From Acidobacteriota bacterium (lineage in GTDB: Bacteria > Acidobacteriota > Vicinamibacteria > Vicinamibacterales > CAVVIG01): a stretch of DNA of 35,215 bases. Made by a program: the position numbers and the translations under genes. This document shows, in pieces, positions 22,592 through 30,629 of the stretch. The notes below the pieces were generated by a model. It was not told where the DNA came from and made no database searches. It saw nothing but the letters and a program-made list of their open reading frames with translations. Location: the NCBI GenBank assembly GCA_028876655.1, contig JAGWRA010000245.1, positions 1 through 35,215 on the forward strand, written 5' to 3'. Position 1 is the first letter of the stretch. Every line of letters begins with the position of its first letter.

Positions 22592-23839
22592 TTAGACCGA
22601 CGACAGCTTGTGCCCCAGCTTCTCCTTCTTGGTCTTCAGATAGCGGCGGGTCGACTCCGACGGCGGGATTTCCAGGGGAACCGTGGACAGCACCGAGAGG
22701 CCGTAGCCCTCGAGCCCCACGAACTTTCGTGGATTGTTCGTCAGCAGCCGCATGGTCCGGACCCCCAGCTCGCCGAGGATCTGCGCGCCGATGCCGTAAT
22801 CCCGCTGGTCGGGCTTGAACCCGAGCCGCTCGTTGGCCTCGACGGTGTCCAGCCCCTGGTCCTGCAGGGCGTAGGCCCGGATCTTGTTGGCGAGGCCGAT
22901 GCCCCGCCCTTCCTGGTTCAGGTACAGCAGGACGCCGCGCCCCTCGGCGGCGATCCGCTCCATGGCGGTCTCGAGCTGCTCGCCGCAGTCGCAGCGCGCC
23001 GAATGGAACACGTCGCCCGTGAGGCAGCGCGAGTGGACGCGCACGAGCAGGTCCTCGCCGTCGCCGATCTCGCCCCGCACCAGCGCGGTGTGGGTCTCGC
23101 CGTCGATCAGGCTCTCGAAGGCGTGGATCCGGAACGGCCCGAAGCGGGTCGGCAGGTCGGCCGACTCGACCGCCCGGACCAGGCGCTCGGTGCGCATGCG
23201 GTACTTGATCAGATCCGCGATCGTGACGACCAGCAGCCCGTGCTTCTTCGCGAAGCGGGTCAGCTGCGGCACGCGCGCCATCGTGCCGTCGTCGTTCATG
23301 ATCTCGCAGATGACGCCGGCCGGGTACAGGCCGGCAATCCGCGCCAGGTCGACCGCCGCTTCCGTCTGCCCGGCGCGCACCATCACGCCGCCCCGGCGCG
23401 CGCGCAGCGGGAAGGTGTGCCCCGGCCGCGCCAGGTCGCCCGGCCGCGTCTGCGGATCGATGCAGGCCAGCACCGTGTTGGCACGATCCTCCGCCGAGAT
23501 GCCGGTGCTCGTCTTCCCCTTCGCTTCCACCGACACGCAGAACGCCGTGCCGAACCGTGCCGTGTTCTGGTTGACCATCAGCGGCAGGTCGAGCTCGTCG
23601 AGCCGCTCGCCCGTCATCGGCAGGCAGATCAGCCCGCGCCCGTACCGCGCCATGAAGTTGATCGCCTCCGGGGTGATCTTCTCGGCGGCAATCGTCAGGT
23701 CGCCTTCGTTCTCACGGTCCTCATCGTCGACGACGATGACCATCCGGCCCGCCCGGATCGCCTCGACCGCGTCCTCGATCGGGGCGAACGGGTTGGTGCG
23801 CTTGCGCGCCCCCTTCGCAATCCGCAGGTGCTGCGTCAT
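22592..23839 (-). CDS. ribBA: Bifunctional RibBA: DHBP synthase / GTP cyclohydrolase II
   Basis: RibBA makes both riboflavin precursors: 3,4-dihydroxy-2-butanone 4-phosphate (RibB) and the GTP-derived pyrimidine (RibA). The RibB half (~15-215) has [12 protein letters not shown] (37-48), [11 protein letters not shown] (138-148) and [15 protein letters not shown] (177-191, Glu179). [16 protein letters not shown] has Gln158 where E. coli RibB has the metal-binding His153. The RibA half (~218-405) has the Zn site Cys272/283/285 in [20 protein letters not shown] and [10 protein letters not shown] (307-316). ATG 23839 fits the family start; the frame is open further upstream but unrelated. It lies downstream of ribD and ribE. 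Confidence 0.93.
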   Translation of the reverse strand: MTQHLRIAKGARKRTNPFAPIEDAVEAIRAGRMVIVVDDEDRENEGDLTIAAEKITPEAINFMARYGRGLICLPMTGERLDELDLPLMVNQNTARFGTAFCVSVEAKGKTSTGISAEDRANTVLACIDPQTRPGDLARPGHTFPLRARRGGVMVRAGQTEAAVDLARIAGLYPAGVICEIMNDDGTMARVPQLTRFAKKHGLLVVTIADLIKYRMRTERLVRAVESADLPTRFGPFRIHAFESLIDGETHTALVRGEIGDGEDLLVRVHSRCLTGDVFHSARCDCGEQLETAMERIAAEGRGVLLYLNQEGRGIGLANKIRAYALQDQGLDTVEANERLGFKPDQRDYGIGAQILGELGVRTMRLLTNNPRKFVGLEGYGLSVLSTVPLEIPPSESTRRYLKTKKEKLGHKLSSV

Positions 23840-23880
23840 GTCTCGCTCCACGCGTCCGGCCGCCGCCCCGCGACGCCGCC

Positions 23881-24498
23881 TCAATGCAGCGTGCTCCCGC
23901 CGCCGCGCCCGCCGGCAATCTCGACGGCCCGGACGACGTACTTGCCGATCACGTCGCACTCGAGGTTCACCCGGTCGCGCGTCCGCCGCGCGTGCAGGTT
24001 CGTGTGCTGCCAGGTGAACGGCACCAGCTGGACGTCGAAGCGGTCCTCGCCCAGTCCGGCCACCGTCAGGCTGATGCCGTCGACCGCCACCGACCCGCGG
24101 TGCACGAAGTAGGGGGCCAGCAGCGCGGGGTACGACACGGTCAGCCAGTAGAAGCCGGCATCCTCGCGAATCTCCTCGATCGTCCCGGTGCCGTCGACGT
24201 GCCCCTGCACGAAGTGACCGCCCATCCGGCCGTCGGCCCGCACCGGCCGTTCGAGATTGACCAGTCCGCCGCGGGTCAGCCCGCCGATCGTCGTGACGCG
24301 GGCCGTCTCGGGGCCGACGTCGGCGTGCACCTCGCCGGCGGTCGCGACGATGACGGTGAGACAGACGCCGTTGACCGCCAGGCTGTCGCCCTCGCGCGCC
24401 GTCCGGGCGAGGTCGGTGGCGATCCGCAGCCGGTAGCCCGCGCTGGTCGGCTTCAGCTCGATGACTTCGCCGACCGATTCAATGAGGCCGGTGAACAT
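23881..24498 (-). CDS. ribE: Riboflavin synthase alpha chain
   Basis: This enzyme dismutates two lumazines to riboflavin, the last step of the pathway. The 205-aa protein shows the duplicated lumazine-binding barrels. Barrel 1 (1-97) begins [12 protein letters not shown] and contains [13 protein letters not shown]. Barrel 2 contains [30 protein letters not shown] and the C-terminal [17 protein letters not shown] 24498 is fixed by the invariant MFTG start, so the gene overlaps the ribD 3' end by 20 bases. The gene order is ribD-ribE-ribBA; no ribH (lumazine synthase) follows here. Confidence 0.95.
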   Translation of the reverse strand: MFTGLIESVGEVIELKPTSAGYRLRIATDLARTAREGDSLAVNGVCLTVIVATAGEVHADVGPETARVTTIGGLTRGGLVNLERPVRADGRMGGHFVQGHVDGTGTIEEIREDAGFYWLTVSYPALLAPYFVHRGSVAVDGISLTVAGLGEDRFDVQLVPFTWQHTNLHARRTRDRVNLECDVIGKYVVRAVEIAGGRGGGSTLH

Positions 24499-25567
24499 AA
24501 CCCTCGATGAGGACGTCGGGGCCGCAGGGCTCGACGCGTCGATCGAACAGACCGGCGAGCGGCACCGGCCGTCCCCCGGCGAACGGCACGCCCTCCGCGC
24601 CGAGCGCATGGGGGGTGACGTAGACGTGGAGGTAATCCACGAGCCCGGCATCCCAGAACGCCGCGTGCAGCGCCGCGCCGCCCTCCACGAGCAGCGAGGT
24701 GATGTCGCGCGCCGCCAGCCCGGCCAGCGCCGCCCGCACCCCGCCGGCCGGATCGACGACCACCAGCTCGGCCCCGGCGTCCTGCAACGGGCCCGCCAGG
24801 CGCGGGTCGGCGGCCGCTTCCGCCGACGCCATCATTATGACCGGCCCCTGGTCGAGCGTCGAGAAGATCCGCGCCGACGCCGGCGTCTGCAGGCGGCGGT
24901 CGAAGACGACACGCACGAAGGGGCGCTCGCGATAGACGCCGCGCACCGTCAGCAGCGGGTCGTCGGCCCGCATCGTCCCGGCTCCGACGGCGATGGCGTC
25001 CACCGTCGCTCGCAGGCGATGCGTGCGGCGATCCGCAGCCGCCGAGGTCAGGGGCGTGCGCCGTCCCGCCGCCGCCGCAATCCGCCCGTCGAGGCTGGTT
25101 GCGGCCTTCAGGATCACGAACGGCCGCTGCTCGCGGATGAAGGTGAAGAAGGGCTGGTTCAACCGGATGGCCGCCTCCTCGCCCACGCCGGTGTCGACGG
25201 CAATCCCCCGCGCGCGCAGGGAGGCGAACCCCCGTCCCTGCACCCGCGGATTGGGATCCTGGACGGCCGCCACGACGCGGGCGATGCCCGCCTCGGCGAT
25301 CCGGACCACGCACGGCCCCGTCCGGCCCGTGTGGCTGCAGGGCTCCAGCGTGCAGTAGAGCGTCCCGCCCCGCGCGCGCGGGCCCGCCTCGTTCAGCGCG
25401 TGCACCTCGGCGTGCGGCTCGCCGGCCCGTTCGTGGGCCCCGTGCCCCACGACAACCCCGTCGGGGCTCACCACGACGGCTCCGACCAGCGGATTCGGGC
25501 TCGTGCGCCCCGACCCGCGCGTCGCCAGGAACAGCGCCCGGCGCATGAAGTCCAGGTCGGCGTTCAC
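24479..25567 (-). CDS. ribD: Bifunctional riboflavin deaminase/reductase RibD
   Basis: RibD deaminates and then reduces the pyrimidine intermediate of riboflavin synthesis. The 362-aa protein has a deaminase domain (1-145) with TSPNPLVGAVVV, HAEVHAL (His52/Glu54) and the Zn cysteines Cys77 and Cys86 in EPCSHTGRTGPC. The reductase domain (~146-362) contains RPFVILKAATSLDGRIA, VGAGTMRADDPLLTVR and LLVEGGAALHAAFWDAGLVD. The start is GTG 25567, 4 bases after ftsY. It probably shares a transcript with ftsY and ribE. Confidence 0.95.
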   Translation of the reverse strand: MNADLDFMRRALFLATRGSGRTSPNPLVGAVVVSPDGVVVGHGAHERAGEPHAEVHALNEAGPRARGGTLYCTLEPCSHTGRTGPCVVRIAEAGIARVVAAVQDPNPRVQGRGFASLRARGIAVDTGVGEEAAIRLNQPFFTFIREQRPFVILKAATSLDGRIAAAAGRRTPLTSAAADRRTHRLRATVDAIAVGAGTMRADDPLLTVRGVYRERPFVRVVFDRRLQTPASARIFSTLDQGPVIMMASAEAAADPRLAGPLQDAGAELVVVDPAGGVRAALAGLAARDITSLLVEGGAALHAAFWDAGLVDYLHVYVTPHALGAEGVPFAGGRPVPLAGLFDRRVEPCGPDVLIEGYVHRPH

Positions 25568-25571
25568 GGCC

Positions 25572-26495
25572 TCACCACTTCTCTTCGAACAGCGCGTCGA
25601 TGTACTCGGCCGGCGCGAAGGGGATCAGGTCGTCCATCCCTTCCCCGACGCCCACGTACCGGATCGGCAGCTGCAGGTCGTGCGCGATCGCCACGGCGAC
25701 GCCGCCCTTCGCGGTGCCGTCGAGCTTGGTCAGGACGATGCCGTTCACGCCAGACGCCCCCATGAACTCGCGCGCCTGCGTCAGCCCGTTCTGGCCCACC
25801 GTGGCATCGAGCACCAGCAGCACCTCGTGCGGCGCCCCGGAGACCTCGCGCGCCGCGATCCGGCGGATCTTCTCGAGTTCGTTCATCAGGTTGACGCGCG
25901 TGTGCAGCCGGCCGGCCGTGTCGACGAGGATCGGGCTGCGGTCGCGCGCCCGCCCGGCGCTGAGCGCGTCGTAGACGACCGCCGCGGGATCCGACCCCTC
26001 GCGCGCGCGGACGATGTCGACGCCGGCCCGCTTCGCCCAGATTTCCAGCTGTTCGACGGCCGCCGCGCGGTAGGTGTCGGCGGCGCAGACGAGCGGCTGC
26101 GCCCCCTGCGCCCGTGCCAGGCTCGCCAGCTTCCCCACGGTCGTGGTCTTGCCCGTGCCGTTGACACCCACGATGAGCACGACGTGCGGGCGCACCTCGT
26201 CGGGCACCGGCCGGTCGGCCGCGTCGAAGATCGCCCGCAGCTCCTCCTTCACCAGGTCCCGGAGGCTCTCGCCCCGCCGGCTGCGCCGGCGCACGGCCTC
26301 GATGATCCGTTCGGTGGCCGGCATGCCGATGTCGGCCGAGATCAGCAGTTCCTCGAGCGCGTCGATCGTCTCCACATCGACGGGGCGGCTCCGCCGTTCC
26401 GGGGTATCGGCCCGGCGGACGATGTCGTCGAAGCGTTCGACCAGCTGGTTCTTGGTGCGGGAGAGTCCCTGGCGGAGGCGGCCGAGAAAGCTCAT
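25572..26495 (-). CDS. ftsY: SRP receptor GTPase FtsY
   Basis: FtsY is the membrane-associated receptor for Ffh in co-translational targeting. The 307-aa protein lacks the long acidic A domain of E. coli and is close to the bare NG core. It has an N-terminal amphipathic start (MSFLGRLRQGLSRTK), the P-loop VGVNGTGKTTTVGKLA, CAADTYRAAAVEQL, DTAGRLHTRVNLMNEL, LVLDATVGQNGL and VLTKLDGTAKGG, and ends in PFAPAEYIDALF. ATG 26495 lies 13 bases after gpsA. Ffh lies just beyond the rib genes on the same strand. Confidence 0.95.
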   Translation of the reverse strand: MSFLGRLRQGLSRTKNQLVERFDDIVRRADTPERRSRPVDVETIDALEELLISADIGMPATERIIEAVRRRSRRGESLRDLVKEELRAIFDAADRPVPDEVRPHVVLIVGVNGTGKTTTVGKLASLARAQGAQPLVCAADTYRAAAVEQLEIWAKRAGVDIVRAREGSDPAAVVYDALSAGRARDRSPILVDTAGRLHTRVNLMNELEKIRRIAAREVSGAPHEVLLVLDATVGQNGLTQAREFMGASGVNGIVLTKLDGTAKGGVAVAIAHDLQLPIRYVGVGEGMDDLIPFAPAEYIDALFEEKW

Positions 26496-26508
26496 TCGAT
26501 CGATTCTA

Positions 26509-27525
26509 TCACCCGGTCTCGGCCTCGGCCCGCTGCCGCCGGAGCATCAGTTCCTCGACCGCCGCCGGCACACCGCGGCGGCCGGCCAGGACGTCGGCAA
26601 TCTGCTCGGTGATCGGCAGCTCGACGCCGCAGCGGGCGCCGAGCGCCAGGGCGGCATCGGTGGTGCGGACCCCCTCGGCGATCATCTTCATGCTCGCCAG
26701 CACGTCCTCGAGCCGGCGCCCGCGGGCGAGTTCGACGCCGACGTGGCGGTTGCGGCTGAGCGTGCCGGTGCAGGTCAGCACCAGGTCGCCGAGCCCCGAG
26801 AGGCCGGCGAGCGTGTCGCGCTGCCCGCCCACGGCGCAGGCCAGGCGGCTGATCTCGGCCAGGCCGCGCGTGATGAGGGCGGCGAGCGCATTCTGCCCGA
26901 GGCCGAGCCCCTCGACCGCACCGGCGGCAATGGCGATGACGTTCTTCATCGCACCGCCGATCTCGACCCCGGCGACGTCGTTGCTGGCGTAGAGCCGGAA
27001 GTAGCGCGACCGGAACTCCTCCTGCACGCGTTCGGCGGCCGCGGCGTCCTCGGAGGCGGCGCAGATGGCCGTCGGCAGCTGCCGGGCGACCTCGGCGGCG
27101 AAACTGGGGCCCGACAGCACGACGATCGGCCGGTGCCGGCCGTCCAGCTCCTCCGCAATGATCTGGGAGGGCCGCTGGAGCGTGGCCGCTTCGAGCCCCT
27201 TCGTCGCGCTGACGACCGTCGCCTCGTCGGCGACGAAGCGGGCGGCGCGCCGCAGCACGCTCCGGGTCCCGTGCGACGGCACCGCCGCGACGACGAGCCG
27301 GGCGCGGTGCAGCGCCTCCTCGATCGACGCCGTCACGTGCACGCCGTCGGGCAGCGTGACGTCCGGCAGGTACACCGCGTTGGCGCGGCGGGCCTGCATG
27401 TCGTCGACGAGCGCCGGGTCGCGGGCCCACAACCGGACCTCGTGCCCCGCCCGCGCCAGGTGGATCGCGAGCGCGGTCCCCCAGCTGCCCGCGCCGAGCA
27501 CCGCCGCCGTCCGCCGGTGCGTCAT
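26509..27525 (-). CDS. gpsA: NAD(P)-dependent glycerol-3-phosphate dehydrogenase GpsA
   Basis: GpsA reduces dihydroxyacetone phosphate to sn-glycerol-3-phosphate for phospholipids. The 338-aa protein has the Rossmann motif AVLGAGSWGTALA (8-20), VSATKGLE, VLSGPSFAAEVA, the catalytic Lys in IGGAMKNVIAIAAG, and the C-terminal GLSGLGDLVLTCTG and SRNRHVG. ATG 27525 gives a 4-base ATGA overlap with the stop of plsY, whose enzyme consumes its product. The long open extension upstream is plsY read in another frame. Confidence 0.95.
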   Translation of the reverse strand: MTHRRTAAVLGAGSWGTALAIHLARAGHEVRLWARDPALVDDMQARRANAVYLPDVTLPDGVHVTASIEEALHRARLVVAAVPSHGTRSVLRRAARFVADEATVVSATKGLEAATLQRPSQIIAEELDGRHRPIVVLSGPSFAAEVARQLPTAICAASEDAAAAERVQEEFRSRYFRLYASNDVAGVEIGGAMKNVIAIAAGAVEGLGLGQNALAALITRGLAEISRLACAVGGQRDTLAGLSGLGDLVLTCTGTLSRNRHVGVELARGRRLEDVLASMKMIAEGVRTTDAALALGARCGVELPITEQIADVLAGRRGVPAAVEELMLRRQRAEAETG

Positions 27526-28133
27526 GGCCCGGTCACCCGTTGCCCGAGCCGCCGCTCGGTCCCGGCCTGCAGCCGCGCGAGATTGCCACGGTGCCGCTGG
27601 ACGACGACCGCCGCGATGATGAGGGCTGCCGCGATCGACGGCCCGGGTGCGTGGATGGCCCAGGTGATCGGCGGCAGCGAGACGGCGGCGAGCACCGACC
27701 CCAGCGAGACGTACCGGGAGAACCACAGCGTGGTGCCGAAGACGAGCACGGCCGGCACCACCGCCACCGGTGCGAGCACGGAGAAGACGCCACAGGCGGT
27801 CGCCACCCCCTTGCCGCCGCGGAACCGCAGCCACACCGGGTAGATGTGTCCCAGCACCGCCGCCACCCCCGCCGCCGCCGGCGCGGCATCGGCGCCGGTG
27901 AAGCGCGAGGCCAGCAGCACCGCCGCCGCCCCCTTGCTGACGTCCAGCGCCAGGACGGCGAGCGCCCTCGACGGTCCACGGGTGCGGAAGACATTGGCAG
28001 CCCCGAGATTGCCGCTCCCCTCCCGCCGCAGATCGCGCCCGCCGGCCCGCCCCAGCAGGAACGCGAACGGGATCGATCCCAGCAGATAGCCGGTGAGCAC
28101 GAGGAGAACGGGCATCAAAAGGCCGAACATCAT
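27522..28133 (-). CDS. plsY: Acyl-phosphate:glycerol-3-phosphate acyltransferase PlsY
   Basis: PlsY transfers an acyl chain from acyl-phosphate to glycerol-3-phosphate, the first acylation of phospholipid synthesis. The 203-aa integral membrane protein starts at ATG 28133. It has GYLLGSIPFAFLLGR (15-29), motif 1 EGSGNLGAANVFRTRG, motif 2 GHIYPVWLRFRGGKGVATA, and motif 3 RHRGNLARL near the C terminus, with several hydrophobic segments between. ATGA overlaps couple it to both thpR and gpsA. PlsX is not in the window. Confidence 0.95.
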   Translation of the reverse strand: MMFGLLMPVLLVLTGYLLGSIPFAFLLGRAGGRDLRREGSGNLGAANVFRTRGPSRALAVLALDVSKGAAAVLLASRFTGADAAPAAAGVAAVLGHIYPVWLRFRGGKGVATACGVFSVLAPVAVVPAVLVFGTTLWFSRYVSLGSVLAAVSLPPITWAIHAPGPSIAAALIIAAVVVQRHRGNLARLQAGTERRLGQRVTGP

Positions 28134-28738
28134 GGCTGCTTCCCGCGATCCGGTGACAGTCCGAGCGCCGCCTGCGTCACCACGACGTGCGACGGGCCAT
28201 CGGGCGACAGATGGCTCTCATACAGTGTGACACGATCCACCCGGACGCGGGCCACGCTCCCGTGGGGCGCCGCCGCCGTGACGGTGGTCCGATCGGCCAC
28301 CCGGCTCTCGCGCCAGCGGCCCAGCGTGAGATGCGCCGTGAACGGCCGCGACTCCGGCGGCACGCCGAGCGCGGCCAGCCGGTCGCGCACTTCGCGGGAC
28401 ACCGCGTGGACCGACGCGTCACCCTCGCCGATACCGATCCAGACCACGCGTGGCGGTCCCGCCGGCGGGAACAGGCCGACGTCCCTGAACTCCGCCTCGA
28501 AGGCGGCGGTCGCCAGCGGCTGGCCCATCGCCTGGCGGATGGCGGGGAGATCGGCGTCGGCGACGGCGGCCATGAAGGCCAGCGTCAGGTGCAGCTGATC
28601 GGCAGCCACCCACCGGACGCCGCGCCGACCCGGGCCGGACGCCAGTGCGTGCGCCAGGTGCCGCATCACGCGCGACACCGCGGCGCGCGCCGCCTCGTCG
28701 AGGTCGATCGCCACGAAGAGGCGGTGGGGGCCGTTCAT
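28130..28738 (-). CDS. thpR: RNA 2',3'-cyclic phosphodiesterase ThpR (2H superfamily)
   Basis: ThpR (LigT-like) opens 2',3'-cyclic phosphates on RNA ends; its cellular role is unsettled. The 202-aa protein carries the two HxT motifs of the 2H fold: HLTLAF (His50/Thr52) and HLTLGR (His136/Thr138). The N terminus RLFVAIDLDEAAR is typical. It lies 4 bases after cinA and overlaps plsY by ATGA. Pairing with cinA is common in other genomes. Confidence 0.92.
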   Translation of the reverse strand: MNGPHRLFVAIDLDEAARAAVSRVMRHLAHALASGPGRRGVRWVAADQLHLTLAFMAAVADADLPAIRQAMGQPLATAAFEAEFRDVGLFPPAGPPRVVWIGIGEGDASVHAVSREVRDRLAALGVPPESRPFTAHLTLGRWRESRVADRTTVTAAAPHGSVARVRVDRVTLYESHLSPDGPSHVVVTQAALGLSPDRGKQP

Positions 28739-28742
28739 CGGC

Positions 28743-29999
28743 TCAGTCCCGCGGCGGCTCCAGCAGGCGCCGCACCATGTCGAGCCCCGCCTGCGCCGCC
28801 TGATACTTCACCTGTTCGCGCGCACCGATGAACCGGAAGGTCTTCACCATCTCCCGCTCGCGCAGCACCGCGGCGACCGCCACGGTGCCGACCGGCTTGG
28901 CCTCGGTGCCGCCGCCGGGGCCGGCGATGCCGGTGATGCCCACCCCGATGTCGACGCCCGCCCGGTCGCGGATGCCGCGCGCCATCGCCTGCGCGACCGG
29001 CTCGCTCACCGCGCCGTGCTCGTCGATCAGCGTCCCGGGCACACCGAGCAGTTCGGTCTTCGCGCGGTTGCTGTAGCAGACCACCCCACGCTCCACGTAG
29101 TCGGAGCTGCCGGCGACGTCGGTCAGCCGCGAGGCCATCAGGCCGCCGGTGCAGGACTCGGCGGTCGCAATCCACAGCCGTTCCGCCCGCAGCCGGTCGC
29201 CGACGACCTGCTCGAGCGTCCGCCCGTCGTCGCTGAACACCGCATCGCCGAGCACGGCCTCGAGCGCACCGACGGCGCCGTCGAGCGTGGCGGCGGCGCG
29301 TGCCGGGTCGTCCGACTGCAGCCGGAGATGCAGCTCGATCTGTCCGAGCGCTGCCAGGATGGTCGTGGCAATCGGCGGATCCCAGGCGAGCCACGGGCCG
29401 TAGACGGGCTGGGCCAGTTGATCGACGTGCGACTCGGCGCGGCCGGTGATCTTGATCACCCGGCGGTACACACGCCGGCCGCCCGCGCGCGGCTCCAGCC
29501 GCTCCGCGATCAGCGTGTCGAGAATCGGGAGGAGCTCGCGTGGCGGCCCCGGCAGGAGCAGCAGGCCGCCCGCGCCCCGTTCGATCCAGAGCCCCGGCGC
29601 CGTGCCGTTGGCGTTCGGCAGGACGACCGCCCCCTGCGGGACGAGCGCCTGCCGCCGGTTGATCTCGGGCATCTGCCAGCCGCGGCGTGCAAAACGCGCG
29701 CGGATGCGCTCGACGATCGTCTCGTCCTCGACGAGCGGCAGGCCGAGTACGTCGCGCACCGCCTCGCGCGTCAGGTCGTCGGCCGTCGGCCCCAGTCCGC
29801 CCGTCATCACGACCAGGTCCGCGTGCGCCAGGGCCTCGCGGATGGCCGCAGCCAGGTCGGCCAGGTCGTCGCCGACCACGGCCTTCGCCCGCACGTCGAT
29901 CCCGATGGCATTGAGCCGCTCGGTGATGGCGAGCGAGTTCGTGTCCATCCGCAGCGGCGTCAACAGCTCGCTGCCCACCGCGATGATCCGTGCGTTCAT
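28743..29999 (-). CDS. cinA: CinA-like protein: COG1058 domain plus nicotinamide-nucleotide amidase
   Basis: CinA combines a MoCF-like ADP-ribose/NAD pyrophosphatase domain with a PncC-type NMN deamidase and acts in pyridine-nucleotide salvage. The 418-aa protein has IIAVGSELLTP (5-15), MDTNSLAITERL (18-29), VVMTGGLGPTADDLTREAV, LPGPPRELLPIL and the C-terminal amidase motifs ATAESCTGGLMASRLTD and GITGIAGPGGGTEAKPVGTV. ATG 29999 is preceded by a GGAG about 12 bases upstream that lies in the loop of a perfect hairpin (30006-30022), part of a dispersed repeat. The repeat separates it from pgpA. Confidence 0.93.
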   Translation of the reverse strand: MNARIIAVGSELLTPLRMDTNSLAITERLNAIGIDVRAKAVVGDDLADLAAAIREALAHADLVVMTGGLGPTADDLTREAVRDVLGLPLVEDETIVERIRARFARRGWQMPEINRRQALVPQGAVVLPNANGTAPGLWIERGAGGLLLLPGPPRELLPILDTLIAERLEPRAGGRRVYRRVIKITGRAESHVDQLAQPVYGPWLAWDPPIATTILAALGQIELHLRLQSDDPARAAATLDGAVGALEAVLGDAVFSDDGRTLEQVVGDRLRAERLWIATAESCTGGLMASRLTDVAGSSDYVERGVVCYSNRAKTELLGVPGTLIDEHGAVSEPVAQAMARGIRDRAGVDIGVGITGIAGPGGGTEAKPVGTVAVAAVLREREMVKTFRFIGAREQVKYQAAQAGLDMVRRLLEPPRD

Positions 30000-30005
30000 G
30001 TTCGA

Positions 30006-30100
30006 GCGGGGCTCCGCCCCGCACCCCGGCTCACTGCACTCGCTCGCCTCACGCGGCTCGCTCCGTTCCGTTCGCGGGCCCGCCGTGCGGGCCGTTGCGC
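30006..30100 (+). repeat. Dispersed ~92-bp palindromic repeat, copy B
   Basis: This close copy of the element at 18642-18733 lies in the cinA-pgpA gap and reads on the + strand. It starts with a perfect hairpin GCGGGGC-TCC-GCCCCGC (30006-30022). CGCTCGC, GGCTCGCTCCGTTCC, then GCGGGCCCGC and GTGCGGGCCGTTGCGC follow. The match to copy A includes runs of more than ten identical bases and one 2-base indel. No ORF is supported here. Confidence 0.75.
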
Positions 30101-30118
30101 TCCAGGCTCCGCGCGGTC

Positions 30119-30586
30119 CTACCGCCGCACCGCCTGCAGCACCGGCAGCGCCCAGACCGCCAACCGCAGGAGCAGGTTGCCGTACACCGCCGCCATCGCA
30201 TCGTCGGCCATGACACCGAGCCCGCCGTGCAGGTGTTCGAGCCGGTTGGCCGGGAACGGCTTCACCACGTCCATGGCCCGGAAGATGACGAAGCCCGCCA
30301 GGACGCCGGGCCAGCCCACCGGAATGCCCCAGAGCGTGATGAGCATCCCCATCACCTCGTCAATGACCACCGGGCCCGGATCCTCCATCCCGAAGTGCCG
30401 CTCGGCCAGCGTGCCGCTCCAGGTGCCGAGCGCGAACAGCACGCCGATGGCAATCGCCTCGGGGAGCCGGCCCTGGCCAACCAGGTAGAAGACGACCAGC
30501 CCGGCCGCCGAGCCGAACGTGCCCGGGGCGAACGGGATGTCGCCGACATGGAAGAAGGTCGCGATGAAGACGGCGAGACGTGTCAT
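30119..30586 (-). CDS. pgpA: Phosphatidylglycerophosphatase A PgpA
   Basis: PgpA dephosphorylates phosphatidylglycerol phosphate in the inner membrane. The 155-aa protein starts MTRLAVFIATFFHVG (ATG 30586). An in-frame ATG at 30625 would add 13 basic residues with no family support. Motifs are IPFAPGTFGSAAGL, DPGPVVIDEVMGMLI, FRAMDVVKPFPANRLEHL and HGGLGVMADDAMAAVYGNL, including the acidic residues of the PgpA active site. Several hydrophobic segments are present. It complements plsY and gpsA as a phospholipid gene in the same region. Confidence 0.93.
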   Translation of the reverse strand: MTRLAVFIATFFHVGDIPFAPGTFGSAAGLVVFYLVGQGRLPEAIAIGVLFALGTWSGTLAERHFGMEDPGPVVIDEVMGMLITLWGIPVGWPGVLAGFVIFRAMDVVKPFPANRLEHLHGGLGVMADDAMAAVYGNLLLRLAVWALPVLQAVRR

Positions 30587-30629
30587 GAGTCGAGGCCGTG
30601 GACGGGCGCCGGTCGGCCGGCGCATCGGA

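Noticed and set aside
20819-24112. A 1097-codon open frame on the + strand, opposite rpsP, ffh, ribBA and part of ribE
   Set aside because: Same reason: antisense GC artefact with Arg/Gln/Asp/His-rich composition and no family similarity, against certain genes on the other strand.
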